Shown here in pieces: positions 11,449 to 20,167 of a stretch of 64,000 nt of DNA. A model generated the notes under the pieces. That model had not been told where the DNA came from and did no database searches. It saw only the letters and a program-made list of their open reading frames with translations. The position numbers were made by a program, and so were the translations under genes. The DNA is from Acidimicrobiaceae bacterium (GTDB taxonomy: Bacteria; Actinomycetota; Acidimicrobiia; Acidimicrobiales; UBA8592). Each line of letters begins with the position of its first letter. Position 1 is the stretch's first letter. Location of the stretch: the NCBI GenBank assembly GCA_024641655.1, contig JAHECR010000008.1, forward strand, positions 34,672 to 98,671, read 5' to 3'.

Positions 11449-11874
11449 TCAGCTGCTGCGCTTCACTCCGGCGCGCTTGAGCACCGCAGCGTCGACGCCG
11501 ATCTCGCGCCACGCGGCGTAGGAGATGCCCTTGCGTTCGCCGTACCCCGCTGCGACAGCGACGAAGGCGTTCTCGAGCTCGGTGAGATCGACCTTGTCGC
11601 CGATGGCGTCGAGTTCGGACCGCAGATCCATACGTTCCTGGACCAGCTGCAACGCCTTGATCGGCGCTGCAGCCTCGATCTCCATTTCGATCGTGTCGAG
11701 GCGCTTCCCGATCGATTCCTTCGTACGCTTGCGGCCGCGCTTGGGCTTGTTCGCGGCGATTGCGTCCAGGTAGTCCTTGACGGCGCGGCCTTCGGCCCGG
11801 CCTCGAGCAAGCGCGGCCTTGTGCTCGTCACTCATTGCAGCTGGACCACGGCGGGTGGTCTCGGGTGGAGTCAT
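11449..11874 (-). CDS. Conserved hypothetical protein with Arg/Lys-rich and YAAWREIGV-type motif
   Basis: I do not recognise a named family, although the pattern resembles small actinobacterial proteins I have seen. The 141 residues begin with an RRGPAAMSDEHKAALARG stretch, then a helical region, a basic KPKRGRKRTKESI patch (about residues 46-58), a long amphipathic helix that could be coiled coil, and a conserved-looking C-terminus GERKGISYAAWREIGV. The last part and the basic patch suggest DNA binding, which is inference. ATG 11874 was chosen over a GTG at 11931 because the upstream 19 residues look unrelated; the ribosome site (GAAGAA) is weak. Confidence 0.7.
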   Translation of the reverse strand: MTPPETTRRGPAAMSDEHKAALARGRAEGRAVKDYLDAIAANKPKRGRKRTKESIGKRLDTIEMEIEAAAPIKALQLVQERMDLRSELDAIGDKVDLTELENAFVAVAAGYGERKGISYAAWREIGVDAAVLKRAGVKRSS

Positions 11875-12027
11875 GATTCGGCTTCTTCCATTTAGAGGAA
11901 ATCTCAGGCGAAACCCAGCGAGATAGAACACTACAGGTCACGGTCGACTTCCCGATCGCGGGGAGTGCGATTGGCGGTCCGCGGGCCTCGCCACATTTGC
12001 CCGACCCGCGAGGGAGGGGCGGGTGGC

Positions 12028-12903
12028 TCAGACGTCCCTCGTGTCGAGGATGGCGTAGATCGCCCGTACCGTCGGTACGGGGATTCCGTGGCGTTCGGAC
12101 GCGCGCAGAACCGCCCCGTGGATGGCATCGTGTTCCGTTCGACGCCCGGCCTCGGTGTCCATCAACATCGAGGTGCGACCATCAGGGTTGCCGTCGGTGA
12201 TCGCCCGGATGTACCCGCCGGGGTCGGAGGCGTCGATCTTTGCGCCCTCGGCGTTGGCGACCGCCCAGGTCTCGGCCATCATGGCCGTGGCGACCGGGAA
12301 GAGTGCCGGGTCGGCCATGACGCCGAGCGGTCGTCGGGTCAGCGCCGTCAAGCCATTGCCGACGACGTTCGTGGACAGCTTGAGCCAGGCCTTCCTGAGG
12401 TGGTTGCGGTCGACGGCGATCTCGACTGGCGTGTCCTCGTAGAGCGCGCGGAGCCCCTCACCGGCAGGGGTGTCGGGCACGATGAGCAGGTTGCGGGTCG
12501 TGTGCAACACGTGTCCGGGGCCCAAGAGCTCGGCGCCGCAGTAGACGACACCTTGGACGACCTCGGCGTCGTGCACGAGCGGGGTGAGCCGCTCGATGGC
12601 CTCGACGCCGTTCTGCAGGGCCACCACCACGGTCTCGGGGCCGCACAGCGCGTCGAACCATGGTGCGGCGTCCCGGGTCTGGTGGGCCTTCACGCCGACG
12701 AGAACCCAATCGACCGGTCCATCGAGGTCTCCGGGATCGGTGACCACCGAAGCTGGAGCGCGGACCGGCGTGGTCCTCGACTCGATCACGTAGTTGTCGA
12801 ACGGTCGGCGGACGCACGCTACGACGTCGTGGTCGGTGACGCTGAGATGCGCGGCGAAACATGCCCCGATCGATCCGGCCCCGACGACTGCGACTCGTGC
12901 CAT
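12028..12903 (-). CDS. 2-dehydropantoate 2-reductase family protein (PanE/ApbA-like)
   Basis: This 291-residue protein has an N-terminal Rossmann fold with VVGAGSIGACFAAHL (residues 6-20), then VGVKAHQT, ALQNGVEA and KAWLKLSTNVVGNGL, the positions of the catalytic and substrate-binding Lys/Asn in ketopantoate reductases. It would reduce 2-dehydropantoate with NADPH for coenzyme A synthesis, but the family also holds reductases of other 2-oxo acids. ATG 12903 begins the Rossmann motif directly; a 62-residue upstream extension would run across the divergent purF start. There is no ribosome site, but a TACTCT box lies seven bases before the ATG, suggesting a leaderless transcript. Confidence 0.87.
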   Translation of the reverse strand: MARVAVVGAGSIGACFAAHLSVTDHDVVACVRRPFDNYVIESRTTPVRAPASVVTDPGDLDGPVDWVLVGVKAHQTRDAAPWFDALCGPETVVVALQNGVEAIERLTPLVHDAEVVQGVVYCGAELLGPGHVLHTTRNLLIVPDTPAGEGLRALYEDTPVEIAVDRNHLRKAWLKLSTNVVGNGLTALTRRPLGVMADPALFPVATAMMAETWAVANAEGAKIDASDPGGYIRAITDGNPDGRTSMLMDTEAGRRTEHDAIHGAVLRASERHGIPVPTVRAIYAILDTRDV

Positions 12904-12910
12904 GGGGAGA

Positions 12911-12916
12911 AGAGTA
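12911..12916 (-). promoter_or_regulatory. Leaderless -10 box of the PanE-like gene
   Basis: TACTCT on the minus strand is followed by seven bases and then the ATG at 12903. There is no ribosome site, so transcription probably begins at or next to the start codon. Confidence 0.5.
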
Positions 12917-13019
12917 ACGGCCGTTTCGCGCGCGGACCCATCCGGCTGTCGGAGCGATATCGATGTGACGTCGGCAGCATCGTTGGTTTCTCCACTCGCG
13001 AGCTGCCAGACTGCACGTC

Positions 13020-14549
13020 GTGGCCGAGGAGACGGGTAGCGACGACGACTCCCCACGAGAGGCGTGTGGCGTCGTCGGGGTCTACGCACCGGGGCGGGCC
13101 GTCGCCCACATGAACTACCTGGGGCTCTATGCGCTCCAGCATCGCGGTCAGGAGTCGGCAGGCATCGCGGTCAGCGATGGGTCGACCATCACCGTCGTGA
13201 AGGACATGGGGCTCGTTTCCAATGTTTTCGACGACCGGACGCTTGCGGGCCTCCAGGGTCACCTGGGTATCGGTCAGACCCGCTACAGCACCACCGGGTC
13301 GAGTTCGTGGCGCAATGCCCAGCCCGTGTATCGCGGCATGCCTCAGCGAGAGTTCGCGCTCGGTCACAACGGGAACCTCACCAACACCGAGGCCCTCGCC
13401 GCGGAGATCGGCATGTTGCCCGGCCTCGTCGCGAGCGACAGCGACCTCATCGCCGAGATGCTCGGCTTGGAGATCGTGAAGGTCGACGAGGGCAGCTCCG
13501 ACGGTCGCGAGCTCGAGCGGTCACTGGTCAAGGTGCTCCCCCGTCTCGAAGGTGCGTTTTCGCTCGTGCTGATGGATGAAGCGCACGTGATCGGGGTGCG
13601 TGACCCCAATGGATTCCGGCCGTTGTGCCTCGGGAAGCTCGACAACGGGTGGGTGTTGGCGTCGGAGACGCCGGCGCTCGACATCATCGGCGCGCACTTC
13701 GTGCGCGAGCTGGAGCCCGGCGAGATGATCATCATCGACGCCACGGGGCATCGCTCCGTCTATCCGTTCCCGCCCGAGCGCATCGACCCGACCTTGTGCC
13801 TGTTCGAGTTCGTCTACTTCGCCCGCCCCGATACCCAGCTGTACAAGCAGAGCGTGCACCACGCCAGGGTCCGCATGGGCGAGCAGCTCGCGACCCAGGC
13901 ACCGGTTGACGCCGACATCGTCATGGGGGTGCCGGAGTCGGGTATCCCGGCGGCGGAGGGCTACGCCCGAGCGAGCGGTATCCCCTACGCGCAGGGGCTG
14001 GTCAAGAACCGGTACATCGGGCGCACCTTCATCGCGCCCACGCAGGAGCTGCGATCGCTGGGCGTGCGCATGAAGCTCAACCCCCTTCGCGACACGATCG
14101 AGGGCAACCGGCTCATCGTGGTCGACGACTCCATCGTGCGTGGCACCACGACCCGGGCGATGGTGAAGATGCTGCGCGAGGCCGGCGCGCGCGAAGTGCA
14201 CATGCGGATCTCGTCGCCGCCGTACCGCTGGCCGTGCTTCTACGGGATGGACACCGGATCGCGGTCCGAGCTGCTCGCCGCCAACCTGACGGTCGAGGAG
14301 ATCAAGGACTACCTGGGGGTCGACTCGCTCTCGTATCTCAGCCTCGATCGCCTCATCGAGGCCACCGGAGCCGTCAACGCCGGGTTCTGCACGGCGTGCC
14401 TCACCGGGGAGTATCCGATCGCGATCCCCGAGTCGCTCTCCAAGAACGTGCTCGAGGTCGCCGCGCCCCGAGCGCCCGAAAGCACCAACGCGCTGTTCGA
14501 CACGGTGTCCGCCGAGATGCCGAATCACGCTCGAGCCGGCGACGACTGA
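13020..14549 (+). CDS. purF: Amidophosphoribosyltransferase
   Basis: PurF makes phosphoribosylamine from PRPP and glutamine, the first step of purine synthesis. The 509 residues carry an Ntn glutaminase domain whose nucleophile is Cys16 in EACGVVGVY, so the 15 residues before it are a propeptide to be removed. The PRPP loop RLIVVDDSIVRGTTTRA lies in the second domain. Cysteines in PTLCLFEFVYF, WPCFYGMDTG and GFCTACLTGEYP match the [4Fe-4S]-containing Bacillus-type enzymes. The start is GTG 13020, with a CAGACT box seven bases before it (a possible leaderless start). purM follows after three bases. Confidence 0.96.
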   Translation: MAEETGSDDDSPREACGVVGVYAPGRAVAHMNYLGLYALQHRGQESAGIAVSDGSTITVVKDMGLVSNVFDDRTLAGLQGHLGIGQTRYSTTGSSSWRNAQPVYRGMPQREFALGHNGNLTNTEALAAEIGMLPGLVASDSDLIAEMLGLEIVKVDEGSSDGRELERSLVKVLPRLEGAFSLVLMDEAHVIGVRDPNGFRPLCLGKLDNGWVLASETPALDIIGAHFVRELEPGEMIIIDATGHRSVYPFPPERIDPTLCLFEFVYFARPDTQLYKQSVHHARVRMGEQLATQAPVDADIVMGVPESGIPAAEGYARASGIPYAQGLVKNRYIGRTFIAPTQELRSLGVRMKLNPLRDTIEGNRLIVVDDSIVRGTTTRAMVKMLREAGAREVHMRISSPPYRWPCFYGMDTGSRSELLAANLTVEEIKDYLGVDSLSYLSLDRLIEATGAVNAGFCTACLTGEYPIAIPESLSKNVLEVAAPRAPESTNALFDTVSAEMPNHARAGDD

Positions 14550-14552
14550 GCC

Positions 14553-15599
14553 GTGACCGAGACCAACGGGGAGACCTACGCCGCAGCGGGCGTCGACATC
14601 GCCGCCGGAGAGGCCGCGGTGGATCGCATCAAGGCTGCCGTGCGTTCGACGTACCGCCCCGAGGTGGTCGGCGACATCGGCGGATTCGGCGGCCTCTTCG
14701 ACATCTCTGGCAAAGGCGGAGCCCGTCCGCTGCTCGTGTCGTCCACCGACGGGGTCGGGACCAAGGCGATGGTCGCCACGGCCGCGCAGCGCTTCGACAC
14801 GATCGGGATCGACCTGGTCGCCATGTGCGTCGACGATCTCGTCTGTACCGGCGCCGAGCCGTTGTTCTTCCTCGACTACGTCTCGGTCGGCGTGTTGGAC
14901 CCCGACCAGATGCAGACGCTGGTCTCAGGGGTCGCCGAAGGGTGCCGTCGGGCCGGCTGCGCGCTGATCGGCGGCGAGATGGCCGAACATCCCGGGGCGA
15001 TGCAGCCCGGTGAGTTCGACCTGGTGGGGTTCAGCGTCGGGGTCGTCGACGCCGGTCGGGTCATCACCGGCGCCAACGTCGAGGCCGGCGACGTCCTCAT
15101 CGGGATCGAATCGCCGGGCTTGCGCAGCAACGGGTACTCGCTCGCTCGCCGGCTGTATTTCGACGTCGCCCGCCGCAGTCTCGACGACCCCGCTTGGGAC
15201 GGTGCCGCGACGTCGGTGGCCGACGAGCTCCTGGTGCCGTCGGTCATCTACAGCCCTGCAGTTCTCGCCACCATCGCAGCGGTCGACGTGCGGTCGGTGG
15301 CCCACATCACCGGCGGCGGGATCCCCGGGAACCTCAACCGGGTGCTGTCGCCGACCACCGACGCCCGGGTGGAGCGCAGTGCTTGGGAGTCACCACGCGT
15401 GTTCCAGGAGCTCCAGCGCATCGGCTCGGTGTCCGACGCCGAGATGGCCAAGGTCTTCAACCTGGGGATCGGCATGATCCTCGTCGTCCCCGAGACCGAC
15501 CATGCCGCGGCAATCGCCACGTTGGCAGAGCACGGTCATCGCGCCAGCGTCATCGGCGACATCGTCGCCGGGGGCACCGGCGCGGTCCGGATGGTCTGA
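14553..15599 (+). CDS. purM: Phosphoribosylformylglycinamidine cyclo-ligase (AIR synthetase)
   Basis: PurM closes the imidazole ring with ATP to give AIR. The 348 residues begin with TYAAAGVDIAAGEAAVDRIK and contain GGFGGLFD, VSSTDGVGTKAMVA (ATP-binding acidic/Lys segment) and GIDLVAMCVDDLVCTGAEP, all hallmarks of the PurM/ThiL superfamily. The GTG follows the purF stop by three bases, so the two are almost certainly one transcript. A HAD phosphatase gene follows after 13 bases. Confidence 0.96.
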   Translation: MTETNGETYAAAGVDIAAGEAAVDRIKAAVRSTYRPEVVGDIGGFGGLFDISGKGGARPLLVSSTDGVGTKAMVATAAQRFDTIGIDLVAMCVDDLVCTGAEPLFFLDYVSVGVLDPDQMQTLVSGVAEGCRRAGCALIGGEMAEHPGAMQPGEFDLVGFSVGVVDAGRVITGANVEAGDVLIGIESPGLRSNGYSLARRLYFDVARRSLDDPAWDGAATSVADELLVPSVIYSPAVLATIAAVDVRSVAHITGGGIPGNLNRVLSPTTDARVERSAWESPRVFQELQRIGSVSDAEMAKVFNLGIGMILVVPETDHAAAIATLAEHGHRASVIGDIVAGGTGAVRMV

Positions 15600-15612
15600 T
15601 CCGACGGCCCGC

Positions 15613-16335
15613 ATGATCCGCGCCGTGACGTTCGACTACTGGAACACGCTGATCGCCGAGACGAGCGAGCCCTTCGAACGTCGTCGCACGATGTGGACCG
15701 AGATCCTCGCCGAGGCCGGGCACGAGGCATCCGAGGAGGCGCTCGCCACCGCATTCAAGGCGGGTTGGGAGCACTTCCAGCAACGCTGGAAGGCGAACGT
15801 GCAGAGCACGGTCGCCCACGTCGCCGACCATGCGGTGTCGAGCCTGCCGTTCGAGGTCGGCGCGACGGTGCGCGCCGCGCTGGCGGACGCCTACTGGGAG
15901 GCGTCGCGCCAGACGCCCCGCACGCTGCAGCCCGGTGTCGGCGAGCTCCTGGGCGCCCTCGGGGAACGAGGTATCGCCGTCGGGGTCATCTGCGACGTGG
16001 GCATCGTGCCGAGCACTCAGCTCCGGTCGTGGCTCGACGAGCTCGGCGTGCATCCCCTGATCGGCCACTACTCGTTCTCCGACGAGGTCGGGGTGTACAA
16101 GCCCGACCGGCGGATCTTCCAGGACGCGCTCGACGGGCTCGGCGTCGCTTCGGCGACCGACGCCGCTCATGTCGGCGACCTGAAGCGCACCGACATCGTC
16201 GGCGCACGCTCGATGGGAATGACGACGGTGCGCTACACCGGCGCCCGCAAGGACGACGAGGAGGGCGAGGAAGCCGACCACGTCGTCGACGACCTCCTCG
16301 ACGTCCTCACGCTCGTCGGCGACGGCGGTCGCTGA
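15613..16335 (+). CDS. HAD-superfamily hydrolase
   Basis: This 240-residue HAD-fold protein starts at ATG 15613, thirteen bases after purM. Motif I is TFDYWNTLI with the nucleophile Asp8, but the second Asp of the usual DxD (the general acid of phosphatases) is Trp10. Motif III is around YKPDRRIF and motif IV is HVGDLKRTDIVGA. Dehalogenase-type HADs also lack the second Asp, so a phosphatase role is not assured. Its position in the purFM transcript could suggest nucleotide housekeeping, but this is only context. A long helical cap (residues about 20-90) is of C1 type. Confidence 0.85.
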   Translation: MIRAVTFDYWNTLIAETSEPFERRRTMWTEILAEAGHEASEEALATAFKAGWEHFQQRWKANVQSTVAHVADHAVSSLPFEVGATVRAALADAYWEASRQTPRTLQPGVGELLGALGERGIAVGVICDVGIVPSTQLRSWLDELGVHPLIGHYSFSDEVGVYKPDRRIFQDALDGLGVASATDAAHVGDLKRTDIVGARSMGMTTVRYTGARKDDEEGEEADHVVDDLLDVLTLVGDGGR

Positions 16336-16356
16336 GCGCGTACGGGAGCGTCGCGG

Positions 16357-17334
16357 TCAGCTGCCCGACGGGTCGGCACCGGCGCCGTCGGTCGGGGGGA
16401 CCTGCGGCTCGGGCAGTACGTCGGCGGTGCTCGTACCGGAGAGATCGACCGGCCGTCCGGTGGCATCGGCAACCGGCGGCGGCGGCAGATGTGATACTGC
16501 GGGAACCGGGCCCGAGTCGAGAGGAACCAGTGGATCGCCGGGGGGTACCAGGTCGGTGGGGGGCGCTGGGGCGCCGTGGGCGGTCGAGCCTTTGCGTTGG
16601 AGCACGAACCAGGCGCCGAGCCCGACCGCAGCGAGCAGGGCCACTACGACGAGGACGACCACCAGGGTGTTGCCGCCACCGCCGTCGCCACGTGTGCCTG
16701 GCGCAGCTTTGGATCCAATGATGGTCTCGCCCGGCTCGGTCCGCAGTCGCAGCGGCTCAGTCGGCGGGTTCGTGATGTCGATCTCCCAGACGGCGAAGCC
16801 TTGGTTGTCGATGAAGTCGGCGTTGTAGTCGACCTGCTTGCCCGGGAGCTTCACCCGGACGATGTACTCGGCGTCGCCAAGCAGGTCGCCGAAGCCGGGG
16901 AACGCGCTGCCGTCGCTGAGGTCGCCTGACATCTCGTCGGTGTTGAGCGGCAGCTCGAAGTACCAACCATCGCCGTCGCGTCGGAGCACGGCGCCGTCGG
17001 TCGCGATCTGCGAGACCGCCTGGTCGAATTCGTCTGCGGCGAAGGTGTCGGAGAACTCGACCCCGCACCAGCCGTCGGCGTTGTAGGGCTTGGCCTGGTC
17101 GATGGAGGGATCGTTGAGGCCCTGGTCCTCTTCGAACTGGGCGCAGAGCTCATCGGCGCCCTGGTCGCCTGCGAGCGCCCCGGCGAAGCCCTCGACGGCC
17201 TTCACGTTCAGCGCTGCGAGGCCTGCCACACGCCCTGAGCCGTCGTCGTTGACCTCGACATCGAGGTGCACTCGAAAGCAGCCGGAAGCGACGAGGGCGA
17301 CGAGCAGCGAGAGCAGGAGCATCCGTGTGCGCAT
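16357..17334 (-). CDS. LppM-like lipoprotein with C-terminal membrane anchor and Pro-rich tail
   Basis: This is a 325-residue exported protein. The signal peptide ends in the lipobox LVASGC (Cys19), followed by FRVHLDVEVNDDGSGRVAG, which resembles the start of the LppM/DUF3153 domain known from mycobacterial lipoproteins. The domain runs to about residue 205 and includes a Cys pair. A membrane segment (TLVVVLVVVALLAAVGLGAW) sits at about residues 223-245, and the last 75 residues are a Pro/Val/Asp-rich, probably cytoplasmic, tail. ATG 17334 follows an AAAGGA ribosome site. It is convergent with the HAD gene. The function is unknown. Confidence 0.8.
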   Translation of the reverse strand: MRTRMLLLSLLVALVASGCFRVHLDVEVNDDGSGRVAGLAALNVKAVEGFAGALAGDQGADELCAQFEEDQGLNDPSIDQAKPYNADGWCGVEFSDTFAADEFDQAVSQIATDGAVLRRDGDGWYFELPLNTDEMSGDLSDGSAFPGFGDLLGDAEYIVRVKLPGKQVDYNADFIDNQGFAVWEIDITNPPTEPLRLRTEPGETIIGSKAAPGTRGDGGGGNTLVVVLVVVALLAAVGLGAWFVLQRKGSTAHGAPAPPTDLVPPGDPLVPLDSGPVPAVSHLPPPPVADATGRPVDLSGTSTADVLPEPQVPPTDGAGADPSGS

Positions 17335-17467
17335 GTGAGGGGTCCTTTCGGCGCGCAGGCGTGTGCAGCCCTATCGGCCTCACCCATGGTGCAATTGAGG
17401 ATCCCACACTCGCGCGGTGTGTGGGCTTCGGCGGTCCTCCGGGGTCCGACGCGGACCCGGTCGGGCC

Positions 17468-18397
17468 TCAGGTTCCTGCCAGGCGGGCGACCACGGGTGC
17501 CATGGCCTCGATGGCGGCACCTCCGATGCCGATGTAGGAGATTCCCCAGCGCTCGCGCCAGGACTGGATCGTCTCGACGCATTGGTCGACACTGCCCACC
17601 AACGCATGCGGGGACGCGAGCGCGTCGGCCGGATCCATCCCGAGCGCCGGCGCGAACGCCTCCGCCAGGCCGAGCGGGTCGTCGTGAATGGCAGCCAGGT
17701 GCACTCGGGTCTGGAGCTCGATGTCGCCGAGCCGTGCAGCTGCGCCCTCGCGCACCCACTCGAGCTTCCGGTCGGTGGCCGAGGCGGTGGCCGACGCCCC
17801 GGCGCGGGCGTCGAGGACCCCGGCGGCCAGCCCGGGGTTGATGCCGACGATGTCCGCTTCGGCAGCGGCGAGGGTCAGGATCCGGCGCCCACCGCCGGCG
17901 ACGAGCAGCGGTGGATGGGGGTGCTGGGACGGCGCCGGGGTCGATGCGAGCCCGTCGATGCGATAGTGCGCCCCGGCGAACGAGAAGGGTTCGCCCGCGA
18001 AGAGGCCCTTGAGAACGGTGATCGACTCCGCCAGGCGCGCGATACGAGTCCCGGCGGTGTCGTAACGCAATCCGGCATGGTCGTAGTCGGCTTGCATCCA
18101 GCCGGCACCGATGCCCAGCTCGAGCCGGCCCCCCGAGAGCTGGTCGAGCGTCGCCGCCTCCTTCGCGACGATGGCAGGGTGCCGGTAGTCGTTGGCGAGC
18201 ACGAGCGTCGCGAGCCGAAGCGTGCTGGTCGCGGCCGCCGCGGCCATGAGTGCGACCATCGGCGCGAACTGGGTATCGAGGTGATCGGAGATCGACAGCG
18301 TGCTGTACCCGAGGTCCTCGGCGCGGCGGGCCATTTCGACGAACGCGTTCGGATCGGTGGTGGTAGCGGCCGCCGAGAAGCGGAACGGACGGGGCAT
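17468..18397 (-). CDS. LLM-class F420-dependent oxidoreductase
   Basis: This 309-residue luciferase-like TIM barrel shows ISDHLDTQFAPM, TLVLANDYRHP, DQLSGGRLELGIGAGW and LLVAGGGRRILTLAAAEADIVG, the pattern of F420-dependent oxidoreductases and close to the MSMEG_2516 type. The cofactor is assigned from family resemblance; an FMN enzyme is not excluded. ATG 18397 has no ribosome site but a TACCAT box six bases upstream. It is divergent from a Nudix gene with a 74-base shared upstream region. The substrate cannot be guessed. Confidence 0.87.
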   Translation of the reverse strand: MPRPFRFSAAATTTDPNAFVEMARRAEDLGYSTLSISDHLDTQFAPMVALMAAAAATSTLRLATLVLANDYRHPAIVAKEAATLDQLSGGRLELGIGAGWMQADYDHAGLRYDTAGTRIARLAESITVLKGLFAGEPFSFAGAHYRIDGLASTPAPSQHPHPPLLVAGGGRRILTLAAAEADIVGINPGLAAGVLDARAGASATASATDRKLEWVREGAAARLGDIELQTRVHLAAIHDDPLGLAEAFAPALGMDPADALASPHALVGSVDQCVETIQSWRERWGISYIGIGGAAIEAMAPVVARLAGT

Positions 18398-18403
18398 GCC
18401 GCG

Positions 18404-18409
18404 ATGGTA
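18404..18409 (-). promoter_or_regulatory. Leaderless -10 box of the LLM oxidoreductase gene
   Basis: TACCAT on the minus strand, then six bases, then ATG 18397, with no ribosome site between. Confidence 0.5.
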
Positions 18410-18471
18410 CGGGACCCGAGCCGTTTCCCCGATGGCGCGGCTCGGCCGACGCGTTCTGGCACCCTGGGGTG

Positions 18472-18969
18472 ATGCCACGCGAGGGGTACATCAAGGAATT
18501 GCGTCAGGTTCTCGGGACCCGCCCGTTGTTCATGCCGTCGGTCGCTGCGCTGGTGCACCGCGATGGTCTCGTCCTGGTCGGGATGCACCGTGACGTCCGT
18601 CGCTGGGTGATCCCAGGAGGAGCGCTCGAACCCGACGAGACGCCCGCGGACTGTGTCGTGCGGGAAGTGTGGGAGGAGACCGGACTTCAGGTCCGCATCG
18701 AGGCGATCCGGGGGGTCTACGGCGGCACGCCCGAACACCGAGTCGTGTATCCCAACGGTGACATCGTCGATTACGTGGCCACGGTCTTCGATGTCGTGCC
18801 GCTCGGCGGGGAGCCCACCGTCACCGACGAGCTGGTCGAACTGCGGTGGGTCACCCTCGAGGAGCTGTCGACCCTGTCGACGCTGCCATGGATGCGACCC
18901 ATGCTCGCCACACCCGGCGGATGGGAGCCCGCCACCTGGGTTCCCCCGGTCGGTGGCGGGCCACCGTGA
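18472..18969 (+). CDS. Nudix hydrolase
   Basis: This 165-residue protein has a complete Nudix box: the Gly of GGALEPDE through REVWEETGL gives the GX5EX7REUXEEXGU pattern with all metal-binding Glu residues present (about residues 50-72). It should hydrolyse a nucleoside diphosphate linked to another group; the substrate is unknown. The start is ATG 18472 (a GTG one codon earlier is equally open), with CACCCT six bases before it, a weaker version of the leaderless box seen elsewhere. The C-terminus is rich in Gly and Pro. Confidence 0.88.
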   Translation: MPREGYIKELRQVLGTRPLFMPSVAALVHRDGLVLVGMHRDVRRWVIPGGALEPDETPADCVVREVWEETGLQVRIEAIRGVYGGTPEHRVVYPNGDIVDYVATVFDVVPLGGEPTVTDELVELRWVTLEELSTLSTLPWMRPMLATPGGWEPATWVPPVGGGPP

Positions 18970-19063
18970 GACCGCGCCGGGGCGCACCGAGGCCGTGTTG
19001 GTACCGAACTCGCCCCGGAGCATGACCGGTTCGTGCACCGTGGCCGGGCCTGGCGGCGGACCC

Positions 19064-19069
19064 TAGGCT
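19064..19069 (+). promoter_or_regulatory. Leaderless -10 box of the K+-channel-like gene
   Basis: TAGGCT followed by six bases and ATG 19076; no ribosome site. Confidence 0.55.
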
Positions 19070-19075
19070 TCGCCC

Positions 19076-20164
19076 ATGCAGGTGATCGCGGTCGTGGTGG
19101 GTGTGGTTCTGGTGCTCTCGGTGCTCGCCGACGCGCTCAACACGCTCGTCACGACCCAGACCTCCAGCGGCCGCTACTGGCTCACCAGGGTCCTGTACAC
19201 GCGGACCTGGTCGATGGTGCGGGTCGCCGGCCGCGCCATGTCCAGCGACCGACGGCGCGAGCGGTTCTACGGCGTCTTCGCCCCGGTGTCGGTGATCGCG
19301 CTGCTCATGGCGTGGGTCCTGCAGCAGATCGTCGGGTTCGGGCTCATCTGGTGGGGCATCGGTGGTGTCGGCGGCGCCACCGGCCTGGGCGATGCCCTGT
19401 ATTTCTCGGGCGTGGTCTACTTCACGCTGGGCTTCGGTGAGATCGTTCCGGTGGACGCGGTCCCCCGGGTGGGCGCCCTCGTGGAGGCGTTCTCGGGGGT
19501 CCTCACCATAGCGCTCGTCATCGGCTATCTGCCGGCCCTGTACAGCGCCTACAGCGAGCGGGAACAGAAGCTGCTCATGCTCGACGACGGCACCGAGGAC
19601 CGCATCACGCCCACGAGCCTCGTGCTGGCCCGATGCCCCGACGGTGATCCCCGGTCCCTCGACGCCTTCTTCGCCGACTGGGAGGCCTGGGTGGCCCAGG
19701 TGATGGAGACCCACACCACGTTCCCGATGCTGGTGCTGTTCCGGTCACAGAACGTGGGACAGAGCTGGATCACCGGGCTGGGCGTGGTCACCGATGCTGC
19801 CCTGCACCTCGAGTTCGTGGAGGGCTCCCAGGGTCGCGCCCCCTACTGGCTCATACGCCGCTGCATCCGTCTGCTGCAACAGCTCACCGACGGCCACGAC
19901 GTTTCGGCCTACCGAGCGCAATTCGACGCCGACGTGGCGAGCGGCGACGACACGCTGTTCCGCGAGTTGTACGAAACGCTCCGCAGCCGGGGGTTCCCGG
20001 TGCTGCCCTACGAAGAAGCCCGTCGCCACAGCCTCGACCTCCGAGCGCGCTACGCGCCCAACCTGGAGTACCTCATCGACCTGCTCGACGCGCCGCGCGG
20101 GTTCTGGGGACACGCGGTGGGTCACCGCCTCGAGCGCAGCGCCTCGCGCGATCTCGGAAGCTGA
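19076..20164 (+). CDS. Two-pore-helix K+-channel-like membrane protein with unknown C-terminal domain
   Basis: This 362-residue protein has an N-terminal membrane helix (1-25), a second at about 68-95, a pore loop with filter TLGFGE (117-122) and a last helix at about 133-158. The filter resembles TVGYGD of potassium channels, with Phe for Tyr and Glu for Asp, so cation conduction is plausible but selectivity is unproven. There is no recognisable RCK or nucleotide-binding domain; the 200-residue cytosolic C-terminus is helical and I do not recognise it. The start is ATG 19076 with a leaderless-type promoter. The gene is convergent with the Glu/Pro/Ala repeat protein, with only three bases between. 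Confidence 0.75.
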   Translation: MQVIAVVVGVVLVLSVLADALNTLVTTQTSSGRYWLTRVLYTRTWSMVRVAGRAMSSDRRRERFYGVFAPVSVIALLMAWVLQQIVGFGLIWWGIGGVGGATGLGDALYFSGVVYFTLGFGEIVPVDAVPRVGALVEAFSGVLTIALVIGYLPALYSAYSEREQKLLMLDDGTEDRITPTSLVLARCPDGDPRSLDAFFADWEAWVAQVMETHTTFPMLVLFRSQNVGQSWITGLGVVTDAALHLEFVEGSQGRAPYWLIRRCIRLLQQLTDGHDVSAYRAQFDADVASGDDTLFRELYETLRSRGFPVLPYEEARRHSLDLRARYAPNLEYLIDLLDAPRGFWGHAVGHRLERSASRDLGS

Positions 20165-20167
20165 TCG

